The notes under the pieces: model-generated
Told to the model about the DNA's origin: nothing
What the model saw: only the letters and a program-made list of their open reading frames with translations
Database searches by the model: none
In this document: positions 16,822 through 27,111 of the stretch, one piece after another
Numbering within the stretch: position 1 is the first letter of the stretch
How the letters are laid out: each line of letters starts with the position of its first letter
Source: Belnapia sp. F-4-1
Lineage (GTDB): Bacteria > Pseudomonadota > Alphaproteobacteria > Acetobacterales > Acetobacteraceae
Reading direction: 5' to 3'
DNA: 64,000 nt
NCBI RefSeq assembly: GCF_000802185.1
Contig: NZ_KN676113.1
Location: 1,880,819 to 1,944,818 of the forward strand
Made by a program: the position numbers and the translations under genes

Positions 16822-17982
16822 ATGCATGCGCCCGTTACCCCCCGCACCGATGAAGGCCCGCTGCCGGCCTACCGTGCCCGCGTCACGGCCGGGCTGCTGA
16901 AGCCGGATACCGCCCAGGCCCTCGCCGCCGAGACCCTGCAGGAACTCTGGCATCGCCTGCGCGGCTATGACCCGCACCCGGAGGCACCGCCGGAGGCCGG
17001 CTTCCTCGCCCGCTTCATGCGGCGCAAGCCGGTGCCCGAGGCGCCGGAAGGAACGCCGCAGGGCCTCTACCTCGTCGGCGAGGTGGGACGGGGCAAGTCC
17101 ATGCTGATGGACCTGTTCTTCGACTGCGCCGATGTTATCCGCAAGCGGCGCATCCACTTCCACCAGTTCATGCAGGACTGCCACCAGACGATCCATGCCT
17201 GGAAGCGGCGCAATCCGGGCGAGGCGGACCCGATCCCGCCGCTGGCCAACGCCATCAGCGTCGACGCGGCCCTGCTCTGCTTCGACGAGTTCCAGGTGCA
17301 CGACATCGCCGATGCGATGATCCTCGGCCGGCTGTTCGAGGCGCTCTTCGCCCGCGGCGTGGTGGTGGTGGCGACCAGCAACACGGCGCCGGACGACCTG
17401 TTCAAGGGCCGGCCCGGCCGCGACGCCTTCCTGCCCTTCATCGCCCTCATCAAGAAGCGGTTGAACGTGCTGCATCTCGAGGCGCAGCAGGATTACCGGC
17501 GGGAGCGCATCCGCGGCCTGCCGAGCTGGCACAGCCCGGTGGATGGAAGGGCGGAGCGGGCGCTGGACCGGGCGTTCCTCGAGCTGACCGGGGAGGCGCA
17601 GGGGGCGCCGGCCCGCCTGACCGTGCTCGGCCGGGTAGTGGAACTGCCGGAAGCGGCGCGTGGCGTGGCCCGGGCGGATTTCGACGAGTTGTGCGGCAAG
17701 CCGTTGGGACCGGCCGACTACCTCGCCGTCGCCACCCATTTCCACACGCTGGTGCTGGACGGCATTCCGCGCCTCGGGCCGGAGAATTTCGACCGGGCGC
17801 GGCGCTTCATCACATTGGTGGATGCGCTCTACGAGCATCGCTGCAAGCTGGTGGCCTCGGCCGAGGCGCCGCCCGATTCGCTTTACGAACAGGGCGAGAA
17901 CGCAGCCATGTTCGAGCGGACGGCGAGCCGGCTCACGGAAATGCAAAGCCAGGACTATCTCGCCCTGCCGCACCTGACGTAA
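16822..17982 (+). CDS. zapE: AFG1/ZapE-family cell-division ATPase
   Basis: A 386-residue P-loop ATPase of the AFG1-like family. Walker A GEVGRGKS is at residues 86-93 and Walker B LLCFDEFQ at about 151-158, followed by the family-specific VHDIADAMILGRLFEALF and the sensor VVVATSNTAPDDLFKG. In E. coli ZapE acts at constricting FtsZ rings; mitochondrial AFG1 handles oxidised respiratory proteins. The ATG at 16822 gives a length close to the family norm; an in-frame ATG at 16753 would add 23 unconserved residues. In alphaproteobacteria this gene often lies beside mdh and the suc genes, as here. Confidence 0.92.
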   Translation: MHAPVTPRTDEGPLPAYRARVTAGLLKPDTAQALAAETLQELWHRLRGYDPHPEAPPEAGFLARFMRRKPVPEAPEGTPQGLYLVGEVGRGKSMLMDLFFDCADVIRKRRIHFHQFMQDCHQTIHAWKRRNPGEADPIPPLANAISVDAALLCFDEFQVHDIADAMILGRLFEALFARGVVVVATSNTAPDDLFKGRPGRDAFLPFIALIKKRLNVLHLEAQQDYRRERIRGLPSWHSPVDGRAERALDRAFLELTGEAQGAPARLTVLGRVVELPEAARGVARADFDELCGKPLGPADYLAVATHFHTLVLDGIPRLGPENFDRARRFITLVDALYEHRCKLVASAEAPPDSLYEQGENAAMFERTASRLTEMQSQDYLALPHLT

Positions 17983-18018
17983 TATGAGGTAATATTCACG
18001 GATTTGAGAGGATTCTAA

Positions 18019-18402
18019 ATGCGCCTGTTCTCCCTGCTTCTCCTCGGCCTCGGCCTCATCGCGGTTCCGGCGGAGGCGGCGCAGAAGAGTGGAGGGGGAC
18101 GGCAGCAGGCGCAGGCGACGGTGACGAAGCCGCAGCAGGCGGGACGGTCCCAGTTGGGGCGGCCTCAGTCGGCGGTGCATCGCTCGGTGCCGATGCGGGG
18201 CCGGGGCAGCGCCGGGCGGGACCAGCGGGCGGCCTCGGCCGCGGCCTGCAGCGCCAAGCATGGCGGCTGCCGGGCCCCGCGGATGAGCTGGGCCCAGGGC
18301 CTGCCGCCGGCTGCCGGCATCCAGGCCAATGCCTGCCCGGACGGCACCATGGCGGTGCTCGCCACCGGGCATGACGATATCGTCCGCTGCATGCCGATCT
18401 GA
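18019..18402 (+). CDS. Small exported protein of unknown function
   Basis: A 127-residue protein. The first 20 residues (MRLFSLLLLGLGLIAVPAEA) form a clear signal peptide. A Gln/Gly/Ser-rich low-complexity segment follows to about residue 75. The short C-terminal region has four cysteines (AACSAKHGGCRAPRM, ANACPDGTMAV and IVRCMPI) that could form two disulfides in the periplasm. No family is recognised. It stands 36 bp after zapE, in a short AT-rich gap, and 123 bp before mdh. Confidence 0.65.
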   Translation: MRLFSLLLLGLGLIAVPAEAAQKSGGGRQQAQATVTKPQQAGRSQLGRPQSAVHRSVPMRGRGSAGRDQRAASAAACSAKHGGCRAPRMSWAQGLPPAAGIQANACPDGTMAVLATGHDDIVRCMPI

Positions 18403-19479
<1,077 letters not shown>

Positions 19480-19519
19480 TCGCCACTCTGGCGTCCATTC
19501 GCTTGCAGGGGATGACCGC

Positions 19520-20713
19520 ATGAACATCCATGAATACCAGGCGAAGGAGCTGCTGGGGCGCTATGGCGTCACGGTGCTCCAGGGCCATGTGGCCTGGACG
19601 CCGGAGGAAGCGGCCGAGGCAGCGAAGAAGCTGCCCGGCCCCGTCTATGTGGTGAAGTCGCAGATCCATGCCGGCGGCCGCGGCGCCGGGCGCTTCAAGG
19701 AAGACCCGAACGGCAAGGGCGGCGTCCGCGTCGTCAAGTCGGTCGAGGATGTCCGCGCGGCGGCCGAGGCGATGATCGGCAAGACGCTGGTCACCAAGCA
19801 GACCGGCGAGGCGGGCAAGACCGTCTCCCGCGTCTATGTCGAGGACGGCTGCGACATCAAGCGCGAGCTCTATCTCGGCCTGCTGGTGGACCGCGCCACC
19901 TCCCGCCTCACCGTCATGGCCTCGACCGAGGGCGGGATGGAGATCGAGGAGGTGGCCGAGCACCACCCCGAGAAGATCCTGAAGGCGGCGATCGACCCGG
20001 CCTCCGGCCTTTCCGGCTTCCATTGCCGCAAGCTCGCCTTCGGCCTCGGCCTGACCGGCAAGCAGGTGGCGAGCTTCACCAAATTCGTCACCGCGCTCTA
20101 CGGCGCCGTGCAGGAGCTCGACTGCGCCATCGTCGAGATCAACCCGCTGGTCGTCACCGGCGCGGGCGAGATCGTGGCGCTCGATGCCAAGGTCTCCTTC
20201 GACGACAACGCCCTGTTCCGCCACAAGGACCTCGAGGCCCTCCGCGACGACTCGGAGATGGACCCGAAGGAGCTGGACGCGGTCAAGAACGACCTGAACT
20301 ATGTCGCGCTCGACGGTGAGATCGGCTGCATGGTGAACGGCGCCGGCCTCGCCATGGCGACCATGGACATCATCAAGCTCTACGGCTCCTCGCCGGCGAA
20401 CTTCCTCGATGTCGGCGGCACGGCGAATGCGGCGCGGGTGACCGAGGCGTTCCGGATCATCACCTCGGATTCCAACGTGAAGGCGATCCTGGTCAATATC
20501 TTCGGCGGCATCGCCAAGTGCGACATGATCGCAACCGGCATCGTCGAGGCCTCGAAGAACCTGTCGCTCTCCGTGCCGCTGGTGGTGCGGCTCGAGGGCA
20601 CGAATGTCGAGCTCGGCAAGAAGATCCTGGCTGAGAGCGGCCTCGCCATCATCCCCGCCGACAACCTGGCGGACGCGGCGCAGAAGGTTGTCGCCGCGGT
20701 CAAGGGAGCCTGA
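19520..20713 (+). CDS. sucC: Succinyl-CoA synthetase beta subunit
   Basis: A 397-residue subunit that binds nucleotide and succinate and, with SucD, makes ATP or GTP from succinyl-CoA. The N-terminal [17 protein letters not shown] is diagnostic. The ATP-grasp domain shows [14 protein letters not shown] and [10 protein letters not shown], and the C-terminal CoA-ligase domain shows [25 protein letters not shown] and [13 protein letters not shown]. Length matches the family. The ATG of sucD follows the stop after only 3 bp, so the two subunits are translated together. Confidence 0.98.
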   Translation: MNIHEYQAKELLGRYGVTVLQGHVAWTPEEAAEAAKKLPGPVYVVKSQIHAGGRGAGRFKEDPNGKGGVRVVKSVEDVRAAAEAMIGKTLVTKQTGEAGKTVSRVYVEDGCDIKRELYLGLLVDRATSRLTVMASTEGGMEIEEVAEHHPEKILKAAIDPASGLSGFHCRKLAFGLGLTGKQVASFTKFVTALYGAVQELDCAIVEINPLVVTGAGEIVALDAKVSFDDNALFRHKDLEALRDDSEMDPKELDAVKNDLNYVALDGEIGCMVNGAGLAMATMDIIKLYGSSPANFLDVGGTANAARVTEAFRIITSDSNVKAILVNIFGGIAKCDMIATGIVEASKNLSLSVPLVVRLEGTNVELGKKILAESGLAIIPADNLADAAQKVVAAVKGA

Positions 20714-20716
20714 GCC

Positions 20717-21595
20717 ATGGCGATCCTGATCGACGAGAACACCAAGGTCATGACCCAGGGCTTCACCGGAGCCCAGGGCACCTTCCATGCCGAGCAGGGC
20801 ATCGCCTACGGCAGCAAGTATGTCGGCGGCGTGACGCCGGGCAAGGGTGGCACCACCCATATCGGCCTGCCGGTCTTCGACACGGTGGCGGATTGCGTGG
20901 CGGCCACCGGGGCGACTGCCAGCGTCATCTACGTGCCGCCGCCCTTCGCGGCGGACGCGATCCTCGAGGCGATCGATGCCGAGCTGCCGCTGGTCATCTG
21001 CATCACCGAGGGCATCCCCGTCCTCGACATGGTGCGGGTGAAGCGGGCGCTTTCCGGCTCGAAGTCGCGGCTGATCGGGCCGAACTGCCCGGGCGTCATC
21101 ACCCCGGATGCCTGCAAGATCGGCATCATGCCGGGGCACATCCACCGGCGCGGCTCGGTCGGCATCGTCTCCCGTTCGGGGACGCTGACCTATGAGGCGG
21201 TGGCGCAGACCTCGGCCGCCGGGCTCGGCCAGTCCACCTGCGTCGGCATCGGCGGCGACCCGGTGAAGGGCACCGATTTCGTCGAGGTGCTGGAGATGTT
21301 CCTGGCCGATGACGAGACCAAGTCGATCGTCATGATCGGCGAGATCGGTGGCCAGTCGGAGATCGAGGCGGCGGAGTTCCTGGCGCGGGAGAACCGGGGC
21401 GGCAAGCCGGTGGTCGGCTTCATCGCCGGCGCCACGGCCCCGCCCGGCCGCCGCATGGGCCATGCCGGCGCCGTGATCTCGGGCGGCAAGGACACCGCCG
21501 AGGCCAAGATCGAGGCGATGCGCGCGGCCGGCATCCATGTGGCGGACAGCCCGGCGGCACTCGGCTCAACCATGGTGAAGGCCCTGAAAGGCTAG
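20717..21595 (+). CDS. sucD: Succinyl-CoA synthetase alpha subunit
   Basis: A 292-residue subunit carrying the CoA-binding Rossmann domain ([15 protein letters not shown] near residues 13-27) and the active-site histidine that is phosphorylated during catalysis, H249 in [28 protein letters not shown] and SRSGTLTYE are further family signatures. It pairs with SucC just upstream. A gap of 148 bp with a 7-bp-stem hairpin separates it from sucA, so the downstream genes may have a separate or attenuated message. Confidence 0.98.
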   Translation: MAILIDENTKVMTQGFTGAQGTFHAEQGIAYGSKYVGGVTPGKGGTTHIGLPVFDTVADCVAATGATASVIYVPPPFAADAILEAIDAELPLVICITEGIPVLDMVRVKRALSGSKSRLIGPNCPGVITPDACKIGIMPGHIHRRGSVGIVSRSGTLTYEAVAQTSAAGLGQSTCVGIGGDPVKGTDFVEVLEMFLADDETKSIVMIGEIGGQSEIEAAEFLARENRGGKPVVGFIAGATAPPGRRMGHAGAVISGGKDTAEAKIEAMRAAGIHVADSPAALGSTMVKALKG

Positions 21596-21608
21596 GCGTT
21601 CCACACGG

Positions 21609-21628
21609 GGCAGCCTTGCGGGGCTGCC
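21609..21628 (+). terminator. Hairpin after sucD
   Basis: GGCAGCC-TTGCGG-GGCTGCC is a perfect 7-bp stem with a 6-nt loop, 13 nt after the sucD stop. There is no T-tract, only AAATC. It could be a weak terminator, an attenuator or an RNA-stability element between the mdh-sucCD and sucAB parts of the cluster. Confidence 0.45.
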
Positions 21629-21743
21629 AAATCGGGCGCCGAGCCCCTATGTTACCCATCGCCGTGGCTCCTTCCGGGGCGCGGCGATCATTGCATGTGC
21701 CGATAGAGACCGCTGGCCCCTCTTGGCCGGCACGGAGAGACAT

Positions 21744-24638
21744 ATGGCCGGAGTGGATATCCTCGCGACAGCGATGACGGGCGCCAACGCCGCCTTCCTC
21801 GCCGATCTCTACGCCCGCTGGGTGGAGAAGCCCGACAGCGTCGATCCTTCCTTCGCTGAGCTCTTCGCCGTTCTCGACGACGATGCCAAGGCGGTGCTGA
21901 CCGATGCGGTCGGTGCCTCCTGGGCGCCGCGCGGCCGTGGCGGCTTCGCGCCGGAGCCGGAGCCCGCGCCCGCCGCCAAGGGCGGTGCCAAGGGCGGCAA
22001 GGGTGCCGCGCCGGCCGCCGCCCCGGATGCCGAGACCATTCGCCGCGCCCAGCTCGACTCCATCCGCGCGCTGATGCTGATCCGCAGCTACCGGGTGCGC
22101 GGCCATCTGCATGCCCAGCTCGACCCGCTCGGCCTCGCCAAGCCGCGGCCGCACCAGGAGCTGGACCCGACCTTCTGGGGCTTCACCGAAGCCGATATGG
22201 ACCGGCCGGTCTTCATCAACGGCGTGCTCGGCCTGGATACGGCGACGCCGCGGCAGATCATGGCGGTCTGCCAGGCCACCTATTGCGGGCCGATCGGCGT
22301 CGAGTTCATGCATATCCAGGACCCCGGCCAGAAGGCCTGGATCCAGCAGCGCATGGAAGGCGCCCCCTGGACCACCGCCTTCGACGGCAAGGCAAAGCAG
22401 GCCATCCTCGAGGACCTGACCGAGGCCGAGGGCTTCGAGGCCTTCTGCGCCCGTAAGTACGTCTCGACCAAGCGCTTCGGCCTGGAAGGCGGCGAGAGCA
22501 CCATCCCGGCGATCCAGGCGGTGATCGAGACGGCGGCGGCGGCCGGCGTGGGCGAGATCGCCATCGGCATGGCGCATCGCGGCCGGCTGAACGTGCTGGT
22601 CAACGTGGTGAAGAAGCCCTTCACCCAGGTCTTCTCCGAGTTCAAGGGCGTCGGAGCCAACCCGGACGACGTCCAGGGCTCGGGCGACGTGAAGTACCAT
22701 CTCGGCACCAGCACGGATATCGAGGTCGGCGGGCGCAAGGTCCATCTGTCCCTGCAGCCCAACCCCTCGCATCTCGAGGCGGTCGATCCGGTCGTGGTCG
22801 GCAAGGTGCGGGCGCGGCAGGACATGGCGGGCGACGTCAAGGGCCGGCATTCGGTCATGGGCATCCTGCTGCATGGCGATGCCGCCTTCGCCGGCCAGGG
22901 CCTGGTCTATGAGACCATGGCGATGAGCCAGCTCATCGGCTACCGCACCGGCGGCACCATCCATCTGGTGACCAACAACCAGATCGGCTTCACCACCGTG
23001 CCGGTGCATGCCTATTCCGGCCTCTACTGCACCGACATCGCCAAGGCGGTGCAGGCGCCGATCTGGCACGTCAACGGCGACAACCCGGAGGCGGTGGTCT
23101 TCGTCTCCCGCCTCGCGGCCGAGTTCCGCCAGGAATTCTCGACGGACGTCGTGGTGGACATCGTCTGCTACCGCCGCCACGGCCACAACGAGAGCGACGA
23201 GCCGGCCTTCACCCAGCCGATCATGTACGGCCGCATCAAGGAGATGCGGACCACCCGCACCCTCTATGCCGAGCGGCTCGCGGCCGAGGGCAGCGTCCCG
23301 GCCGGCGAATCGAAGGCGATGTGGGACGCCTTCAACCAACGGCTGGAGGAGGCGCATGAGGCGGCGCAAAGCTTCAAGCCGAACAAGGCCGACTGGCTGG
23401 AAGGCCACTGGTCCGGGCTGAAGGCGGCCGGCACCGAGGATGCGGTGGAGCAGCTCCACCCGACGGCGGTGCCGCTGGAGACGCTGCGCGAAGTCGGCGC
23501 GGCGCTCGGCCGGGTGCCGGAGGACTTCGCCGTCAACCCGAAGATCGCCCGCCAGCTCGAGGCCAAGAAGCAGGCGATCGAGAGCGGCGAGGGCATCGAC
23601 TGGGCGACCGGCGAGGCGCTGGGCTTCGGCACCCTGCTGCTGGATGGGCATCGCGTCCGCCTCTCGGGCGAGGATGTGCAGCGCGGCACCTTCAGCCATC
23701 GCCACGCGGTGTTGGTCGACCAGAAGACCCAGGCCGAATACGTGCCGCTGAACAACATCCGCAGCGGCCAGCCGCGCTTCGAGGCCTTCAACAGCCTGCT
23801 GAGCGAGTTCGGCGTGCTTGGCTACGACTACGGCTACTCGCTGGCGGATCCGCATACCCTGGTGCTGTGGGAGGCGCAGTTTGGCGACTTCGCCAATGGC
23901 GCGCAGGTCATCATCGACCAGTTCATCGCCTCGGCGGAGACCAAGTGGCTGCGCATGTCGGGCCTCGTGATGCTGCTGCCGCATGCTTATGAGGGGCAGG
24001 GGCCCGAGCACAGCTCCGCCCGGCTGGAGCGCTACCTGCAGCTCTGCGCCGAGCGGAACATGCGGGTCTGCAACCTGACGACGCCGGCCAACTACTTCCA
24101 CGCGCTCCGCCGCCAGTTGAAGGCCAACTACCGCAAGCCGCTGGTGCTGATGACGCCGAAGTCGCTGCTGCGGCACAAGCTGGCGGTCAGCAGCCTGGCT
24201 GAGTTCGGCCCGGGCAGCACCTTCAAGTATGTCATCCCCGAGATCGACGCGATCGCGCCGGAGGAGGCGGTGAAGCGGGTCGTGCTCTGCTCCGGCAAGG
24301 TCTATTACGACCTGCTGCAGGAGCGGCGCGACAAGGGCGTGCAGGATGTGGCGATCATCCGCGTGGAGCAGCTGCATCCCTTCCCGAAGGCGAGCCTCAG
24401 CCAGGCGCTGGCGCCCTACAAGAATGCCGAGGTGGTGTGGTGCCAGGAGGAGCCCGAGAACATGGGCGCCTGGACCTATATCGACCGGCGGCTCGAGCGC
24501 GTGCTGAAGGAACTCGACATCAAGGCGAAGCGGCCCGAATACGTGGGCCGCGACGAAGCGGCGAGCCCGGCCACCGGCCTCGCCAAGGTGCATCAGCAGC
24601 AGCAGGAAGCCCTGGTGCGGGCCGCGCTCGGGCTCTGA
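21744..24638 (+). CDS. sucA: 2-oxoglutarate dehydrogenase E1 component
   Basis: A 964-residue thiamine-diphosphate enzyme that decarboxylates 2-oxoglutarate and loads the succinyl group onto the SucB lipoyl arm. The N-terminal NAAFLADLYARWVEKPDSVDPSF is the SucB-binding segment. The core has GMAHRGRLNVL, LHGDAAFAGQGLVYETM and HLVTNNQIGFTT of the ThDP domain, and LPHAYEGQGPEHSSARLERYL near the C-terminal third. The ATG at 21744 follows a GGAGAG box; an in-frame TTG 21 nt upstream is less likely. A Gly/Ala/Lys linker near residues 70-90 is normal for alphaproteobacteria. Confidence 0.97.
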   Translation: MAGVDILATAMTGANAAFLADLYARWVEKPDSVDPSFAELFAVLDDDAKAVLTDAVGASWAPRGRGGFAPEPEPAPAAKGGAKGGKGAAPAAAPDAETIRRAQLDSIRALMLIRSYRVRGHLHAQLDPLGLAKPRPHQELDPTFWGFTEADMDRPVFINGVLGLDTATPRQIMAVCQATYCGPIGVEFMHIQDPGQKAWIQQRMEGAPWTTAFDGKAKQAILEDLTEAEGFEAFCARKYVSTKRFGLEGGESTIPAIQAVIETAAAAGVGEIAIGMAHRGRLNVLVNVVKKPFTQVFSEFKGVGANPDDVQGSGDVKYHLGTSTDIEVGGRKVHLSLQPNPSHLEAVDPVVVGKVRARQDMAGDVKGRHSVMGILLHGDAAFAGQGLVYETMAMSQLIGYRTGGTIHLVTNNQIGFTTVPVHAYSGLYCTDIAKAVQAPIWHVNGDNPEAVVFVSRLAAEFRQEFSTDVVVDIVCYRRHGHNESDEPAFTQPIMYGRIKEMRTTRTLYAERLAAEGSVPAGESKAMWDAFNQRLEEAHEAAQSFKPNKADWLEGHWSGLKAAGTEDAVEQLHPTAVPLETLREVGAALGRVPEDFAVNPKIARQLEAKKQAIESGEGIDWATGEALGFGTLLLDGHRVRLSGEDVQRGTFSHRHAVLVDQKTQAEYVPLNNIRSGQPRFEAFNSLLSEFGVLGYDYGYSLADPHTLVLWEAQFGDFANGAQVIIDQFIASAETKWLRMSGLVMLLPHAYEGQGPEHSSARLERYLQLCAERNMRVCNLTTPANYFHALRRQLKANYRKPLVLMTPKSLLRHKLAVSSLAEFGPGSTFKYVIPEIDAIAPEEAVKRVVLCSGKVYYDLLQERRDKGVQDVAIIRVEQLHPFPKASLSQALAPYKNAEVVWCQEEPENMGAWTYIDRRLERVLKELDIKAKRPEYVGRDEAASPATGLAKVHQQQQEALVRAALGL

Positions 24639-24650
24639 GGTCGGCGGCCG

Positions 24651-24737
24651 GAGCGTGATCGCCGGAGGCCGGGACGGCACAAGGCGAGAATCACGCGACC
24701 GGGGAACAAATAGAGCGCGATCAACGATCACGCTCTA
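24651..24737. repeat. Intergenic palindromic element between sucA and sucB
   Basis: GAGCGTGATCG at 24651-24661 is repeated in inverted form as CGATCACGCTC at 24725-24735. The right end is itself a hairpin: TAGAGCGCGATC, loop AAC, GATCACGCTCTA (24711-24737, 11 of 12 pairs). Elements with GAGC-TGATC ends and matching inverted ends are scattered through many alphaproteobacterial genomes, so this looks like one copy of such a family. It sits inside the suc operon, where it could affect mRNA processing. Confidence 0.6.
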
Positions 24738-24756
24738 GACGGAAGGCGAGAGACAG

Positions 24757-26022
24757 ATGGCGACGGATATCCTGGTACCCACCCTCGGCGAGAGCGTGAG
24801 CACCGCCACCGTGGCGCGCTGGCTGAAGAAGGCCGGCGAGCAGGTTGCGGTGGACGAGCCGCTGGTGGAGCTGGAAACCGACAAGGTAACGGTGGAGGTG
24901 AATGCGCCCTCCGCCGGCGTCATCGAATCCATCGCCGCCGACGAGGGGGCCGAGGTCGAGCCCGGCGCGGTGCTCGGCGTGATCGGTGCGGCCGGCGCCG
25001 CGGCGGCGCCGAAGCCCGCCGCTGCGCCGAGCCCGGCCCCGGCCCAGCCCGCGCCCGCCCCGGCGGCGGCGGCGCAGCCGAAGGTGGAGGAGCCCCGGGT
25101 GCCGCAGGGCCCCGTCGCGGTGCCGGGCAACCCGAACGCCCATGCGCCGCTGCCCGCCGCCGCCAAGCTGATGACCGAGAACCGGGTCAGCGCCGAGCAG
25201 ATCGGCACCGGCACGGCGAAGGACGGCCGCATCAGCAAGGGTGACGTGCTCGACTTCCTCTCCCGCCCCGCCGCCGCGCCGGCCGCGGCCCCAGCCGCCG
25301 CCAAGGCCGCCCGGCCGCTGGAGGAGGGCGAGGAGCGGGTGAAGATGACCCGGCTGCGCATCACCATCGCGCGCCGGCTGAAGGAGGCGCAGAACGCCGC
25401 CGCCATGCTCACCACCTTCAACGAGGTGGATATGGGCGCGGCCATGGCGCTGCGCGCCGAGTACCGCGACGCCTTCGAGAAGCGGCACGGGGTGAAGCTT
25501 GGCTTCATGTCCTTCTTCGTGAAGGCCTGCGTCGCGGCGCTGAAGGAATACCCGGCGGTCAACGCCGAGATCGAGGGCGACACCGTCGTCTACAAGAACT
25601 TCGTCCATATGGGCATCGCGGTCGGCGGCCCGAACGGGCTGGTCGTGCCGGTGCTGCGCAATGCCGACCAGATGAGCTTCGCCGGGATCGAGAAGAGCAT
25701 CGGCGATTTCGGCAAGCGCGTCCGCGACGGGCAGCTCAAGCTGGAGGAGATGGCGGGCGGCAGCTTCACCATCACCAATGGCGGCATCTATGGCAGCTTG
25801 ATGTCGACGCCGATCCTCAACCCGCCGCAGTCCGGCATCCTCGGCATGCACAAGATCCAGGAGCGGCCGATGGTCGTCGGCGGCAAGGTCGAGGTGCGGC
25901 CGATGATGTACCTGGCCCTGTCCTACGACCACCGGATCGTCGACGGGAAGGAGGCGGTGAGCTTCCTCGTCCGCGTGAAGGAAGGCGTCGAGGATCCGCG
26001 CCGGCTGATGCTGGACCTCTGA
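24757..26022 (+). CDS. sucB: Dihydrolipoyllysine succinyltransferase (2-oxoglutarate dehydrogenase E2)
   Basis: A 421-residue core subunit of the 2-oxoglutarate dehydrogenase complex. Its parts are an N-terminal lipoyl domain with the lipoylated lysine K43 in [10 protein letters not shown], an Ala/Pro linker (about 78-120), a peripheral-subunit-binding domain (about 131-168), a second linker and the catalytic domain. The catalytic domain ends in [14 protein letters not shown], with active-site H392 and D396. One lipoyl domain is the norm for SucB. It is the last gene of the cluster: the E3 gene (lpd), which follows sucB in many relatives, is absent and a terminator-like hairpin follows directly. 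Confidence 0.97.
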   Translation: MATDILVPTLGESVSTATVARWLKKAGEQVAVDEPLVELETDKVTVEVNAPSAGVIESIAADEGAEVEPGAVLGVIGAAGAAAAPKPAAAPSPAPAQPAPAPAAAAQPKVEEPRVPQGPVAVPGNPNAHAPLPAAAKLMTENRVSAEQIGTGTAKDGRISKGDVLDFLSRPAAAPAAAPAAAKAARPLEEGEERVKMTRLRITIARRLKEAQNAAAMLTTFNEVDMGAAMALRAEYRDAFEKRHGVKLGFMSFFVKACVAALKEYPAVNAEIEGDTVVYKNFVHMGIAVGGPNGLVVPVLRNADQMSFAGIEKSIGDFGKRVRDGQLKLEEMAGGSFTITNGGIYGSLMSTPILNPPQSGILGMHKIQERPMVVGGKVEVRPMMYLALSYDHRIVDGKEAVSFLVRVKEGVEDPRRLMLDL

Positions 26023-26034
26023 CGGGAACAGCCT

Positions 26035-26057
26035 GGGGGCCGGCGCAACCGGCCCCC
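26035..26057 (+). terminator. Terminator-like hairpin after sucB
   Basis: GGGGGCCGG-CGCAA-CCGGCCCCC is a perfect 9-bp GC stem with a 5-nt loop, 13 nt after the sucB stop. No real T-run follows (TGATTCCC). Position at the end of the TCA cluster supports transcription termination. Confidence 0.65.
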
Positions 26058-26096
26058 TGATTCCCACGCTTCGCTTCGATACAATCTGCTAGGATC

Positions 26097-26120
26097 GGGG
26101 CCGGCGAAAGCCGGAACCCC
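26097..26120 (+). promoter_or_regulatory. GNRA-type leader hairpin upstream of the 26163 gene
   Basis: GGGG-CCGGC-GAAA-GCCGG-AA-CCCC forms a stacked stem with a GAAA tetraloop and a 2-nt bulge, 42 bp before the next start codon. It may be part of that gene's 5' leader or a second terminator. Function is unknown. Confidence 0.4.
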
Positions 26121-26162
26121 CTGGCGCGTCCCTTGCGCCCAACCCCCTAACGGGAGAGTCAC

Positions 26163-26444
26163 ATGCGTTCCTTCGAAGGCCAATTCTCCGACAACCGCCC
26201 GCTGAAGCGGACGCGCGAGGAGAAGGTGCGGCTGCTGGCCGAGCTGAAGGAGACCTACAGGACGCTGAAGCCGCACACCTCGCCTGAGTTGAAGACCTCC
26301 ATCGCCGGCAAGATCCGCGAGCTGCAGGCCGAGCTGGCCGCCCCACCGCCGCCGCCGCGCGAGCGCCGCGGGCCGCCGCAGCAGGAGCAGTTCGGCACTG
26401 GGCCCCGCCCGCCCCGCCGGCCGCGGCCGCCGCGGGAGATCTAG
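26163..26444 (+). CDS. Small charged protein of unknown function
   Basis: A 93-residue cytoplasmic protein. The first 60 residues are predicted mostly helical and charged (TREEKVRLLAELKETYRTLKP, then ELKTSIAGKIRELQAELAA, probably a short coiled coil). The last 30 are a Pro/Arg-rich tail likely to be disordered. No family is recognised. ATG 26163 follows a GGGAGA box. The next gene starts one base after its stop, so the two are coupled. Codon use is like that of its neighbours, which supports a real gene. Confidence 0.6.
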   Translation: MRSFEGQFSDNRPLKRTREEKVRLLAELKETYRTLKPHTSPELKTSIAGKIRELQAELAAPPPPPRERRGPPQQEQFGTGPRPPRRPRPPREI

Positions 26445-26445
26445 G

Positions 26446-27036
26446 GTGCGGCTCGCGAGCCTGCTGCTGCTCGGGCTTCTCGCTGCCTGCGGCACGACCC
26501 AATCGCCGATGGCCTATGCGCCGACGGTGCCGGTCAGCACTGCGCCCGCCCGCCCGCTGGTGACGGTGATCCAGCCGGTGACGAACCAGCGCCGCGCCGG
26601 CAGCGACGATCCGCGCTGGATCGGCACCATCCGCGGTGGCTACGGCAATCCGGTGAAGACGCTGGAGGCCGACCGGCCTGTCGACCAGGTGGTGGCCGGC
26701 GCCTTCTCCGATGCCTTGGCGGCGCGCGGCCTGCAGGCGGGCACGGGGACAGGGCGCTATGCGCTGGCCATCACGATCTACCAATTTGATGCCAACCAGT
26801 ATGCCCGCCGCGAAGCCACGGCCGATTTCGGCATACGGGTCACGGAGCGGGCGACCGGGCGGGAGCTCTGGTCCGACCGGACCAAAGCCTACAATGTCGA
26901 TGGCAGCATCCTGTCGCTGAGCACCGGCGTCTTCGCTTCCGTGGACGACCTGAGGCGGGTGGCGCTGCGCAGCATGAGCGAGGCGGTGGACACCCTGCTG
27001 GACAAGCCCGGCTTCCGCGCCGCGATCCGCGGCTGA
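26446..27036 (+). CDS. Putative outer-membrane lipoprotein (YajG-like)
   Basis: A 196-residue lipoprotein. The N terminus MRLASLLLLGLLAAC has a lipobox (LAAC) with lipidated C15 and Gly at the next position. The mature region has the layout of YajG-type lipoproteins: a target residue set in GGYGNPVKTLEADRPVDQVVAGAFSDALAARGL followed by alternating beta strands (YALAITIYQFDANQYARREA). That assignment is tentative. The GTG start at 26446 lies one base after the preceding stop. Role unknown; it probably sits in the periplasmic leaflet of the outer membrane. Confidence 0.65.
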   Translation: MRLASLLLLGLLAACGTTQSPMAYAPTVPVSTAPARPLVTVIQPVTNQRRAGSDDPRWIGTIRGGYGNPVKTLEADRPVDQVVAGAFSDALAARGLQAGTGTGRYALAITIYQFDANQYARREATADFGIRVTERATGRELWSDRTKAYNVDGSILSLSTGVFASVDDLRRVALRSMSEAVDTLLDKPGFRAAIRG

Positions 27037-27111
27037 GGCCTGGCGGCACCCCCTACCCCCTCGGCCCGCATCGGCGCAGCATGCGCGGACGGCCAAGGGG
27101 GAAGGAACACC

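Noticed and set aside
21420-24731. Very long open frame on the minus strand opposite sucA and sucD
   Set aside because: It mirrors codons of the strongly conserved suc genes in GC-rich DNA, has no family resemblance, and is low in complexity.
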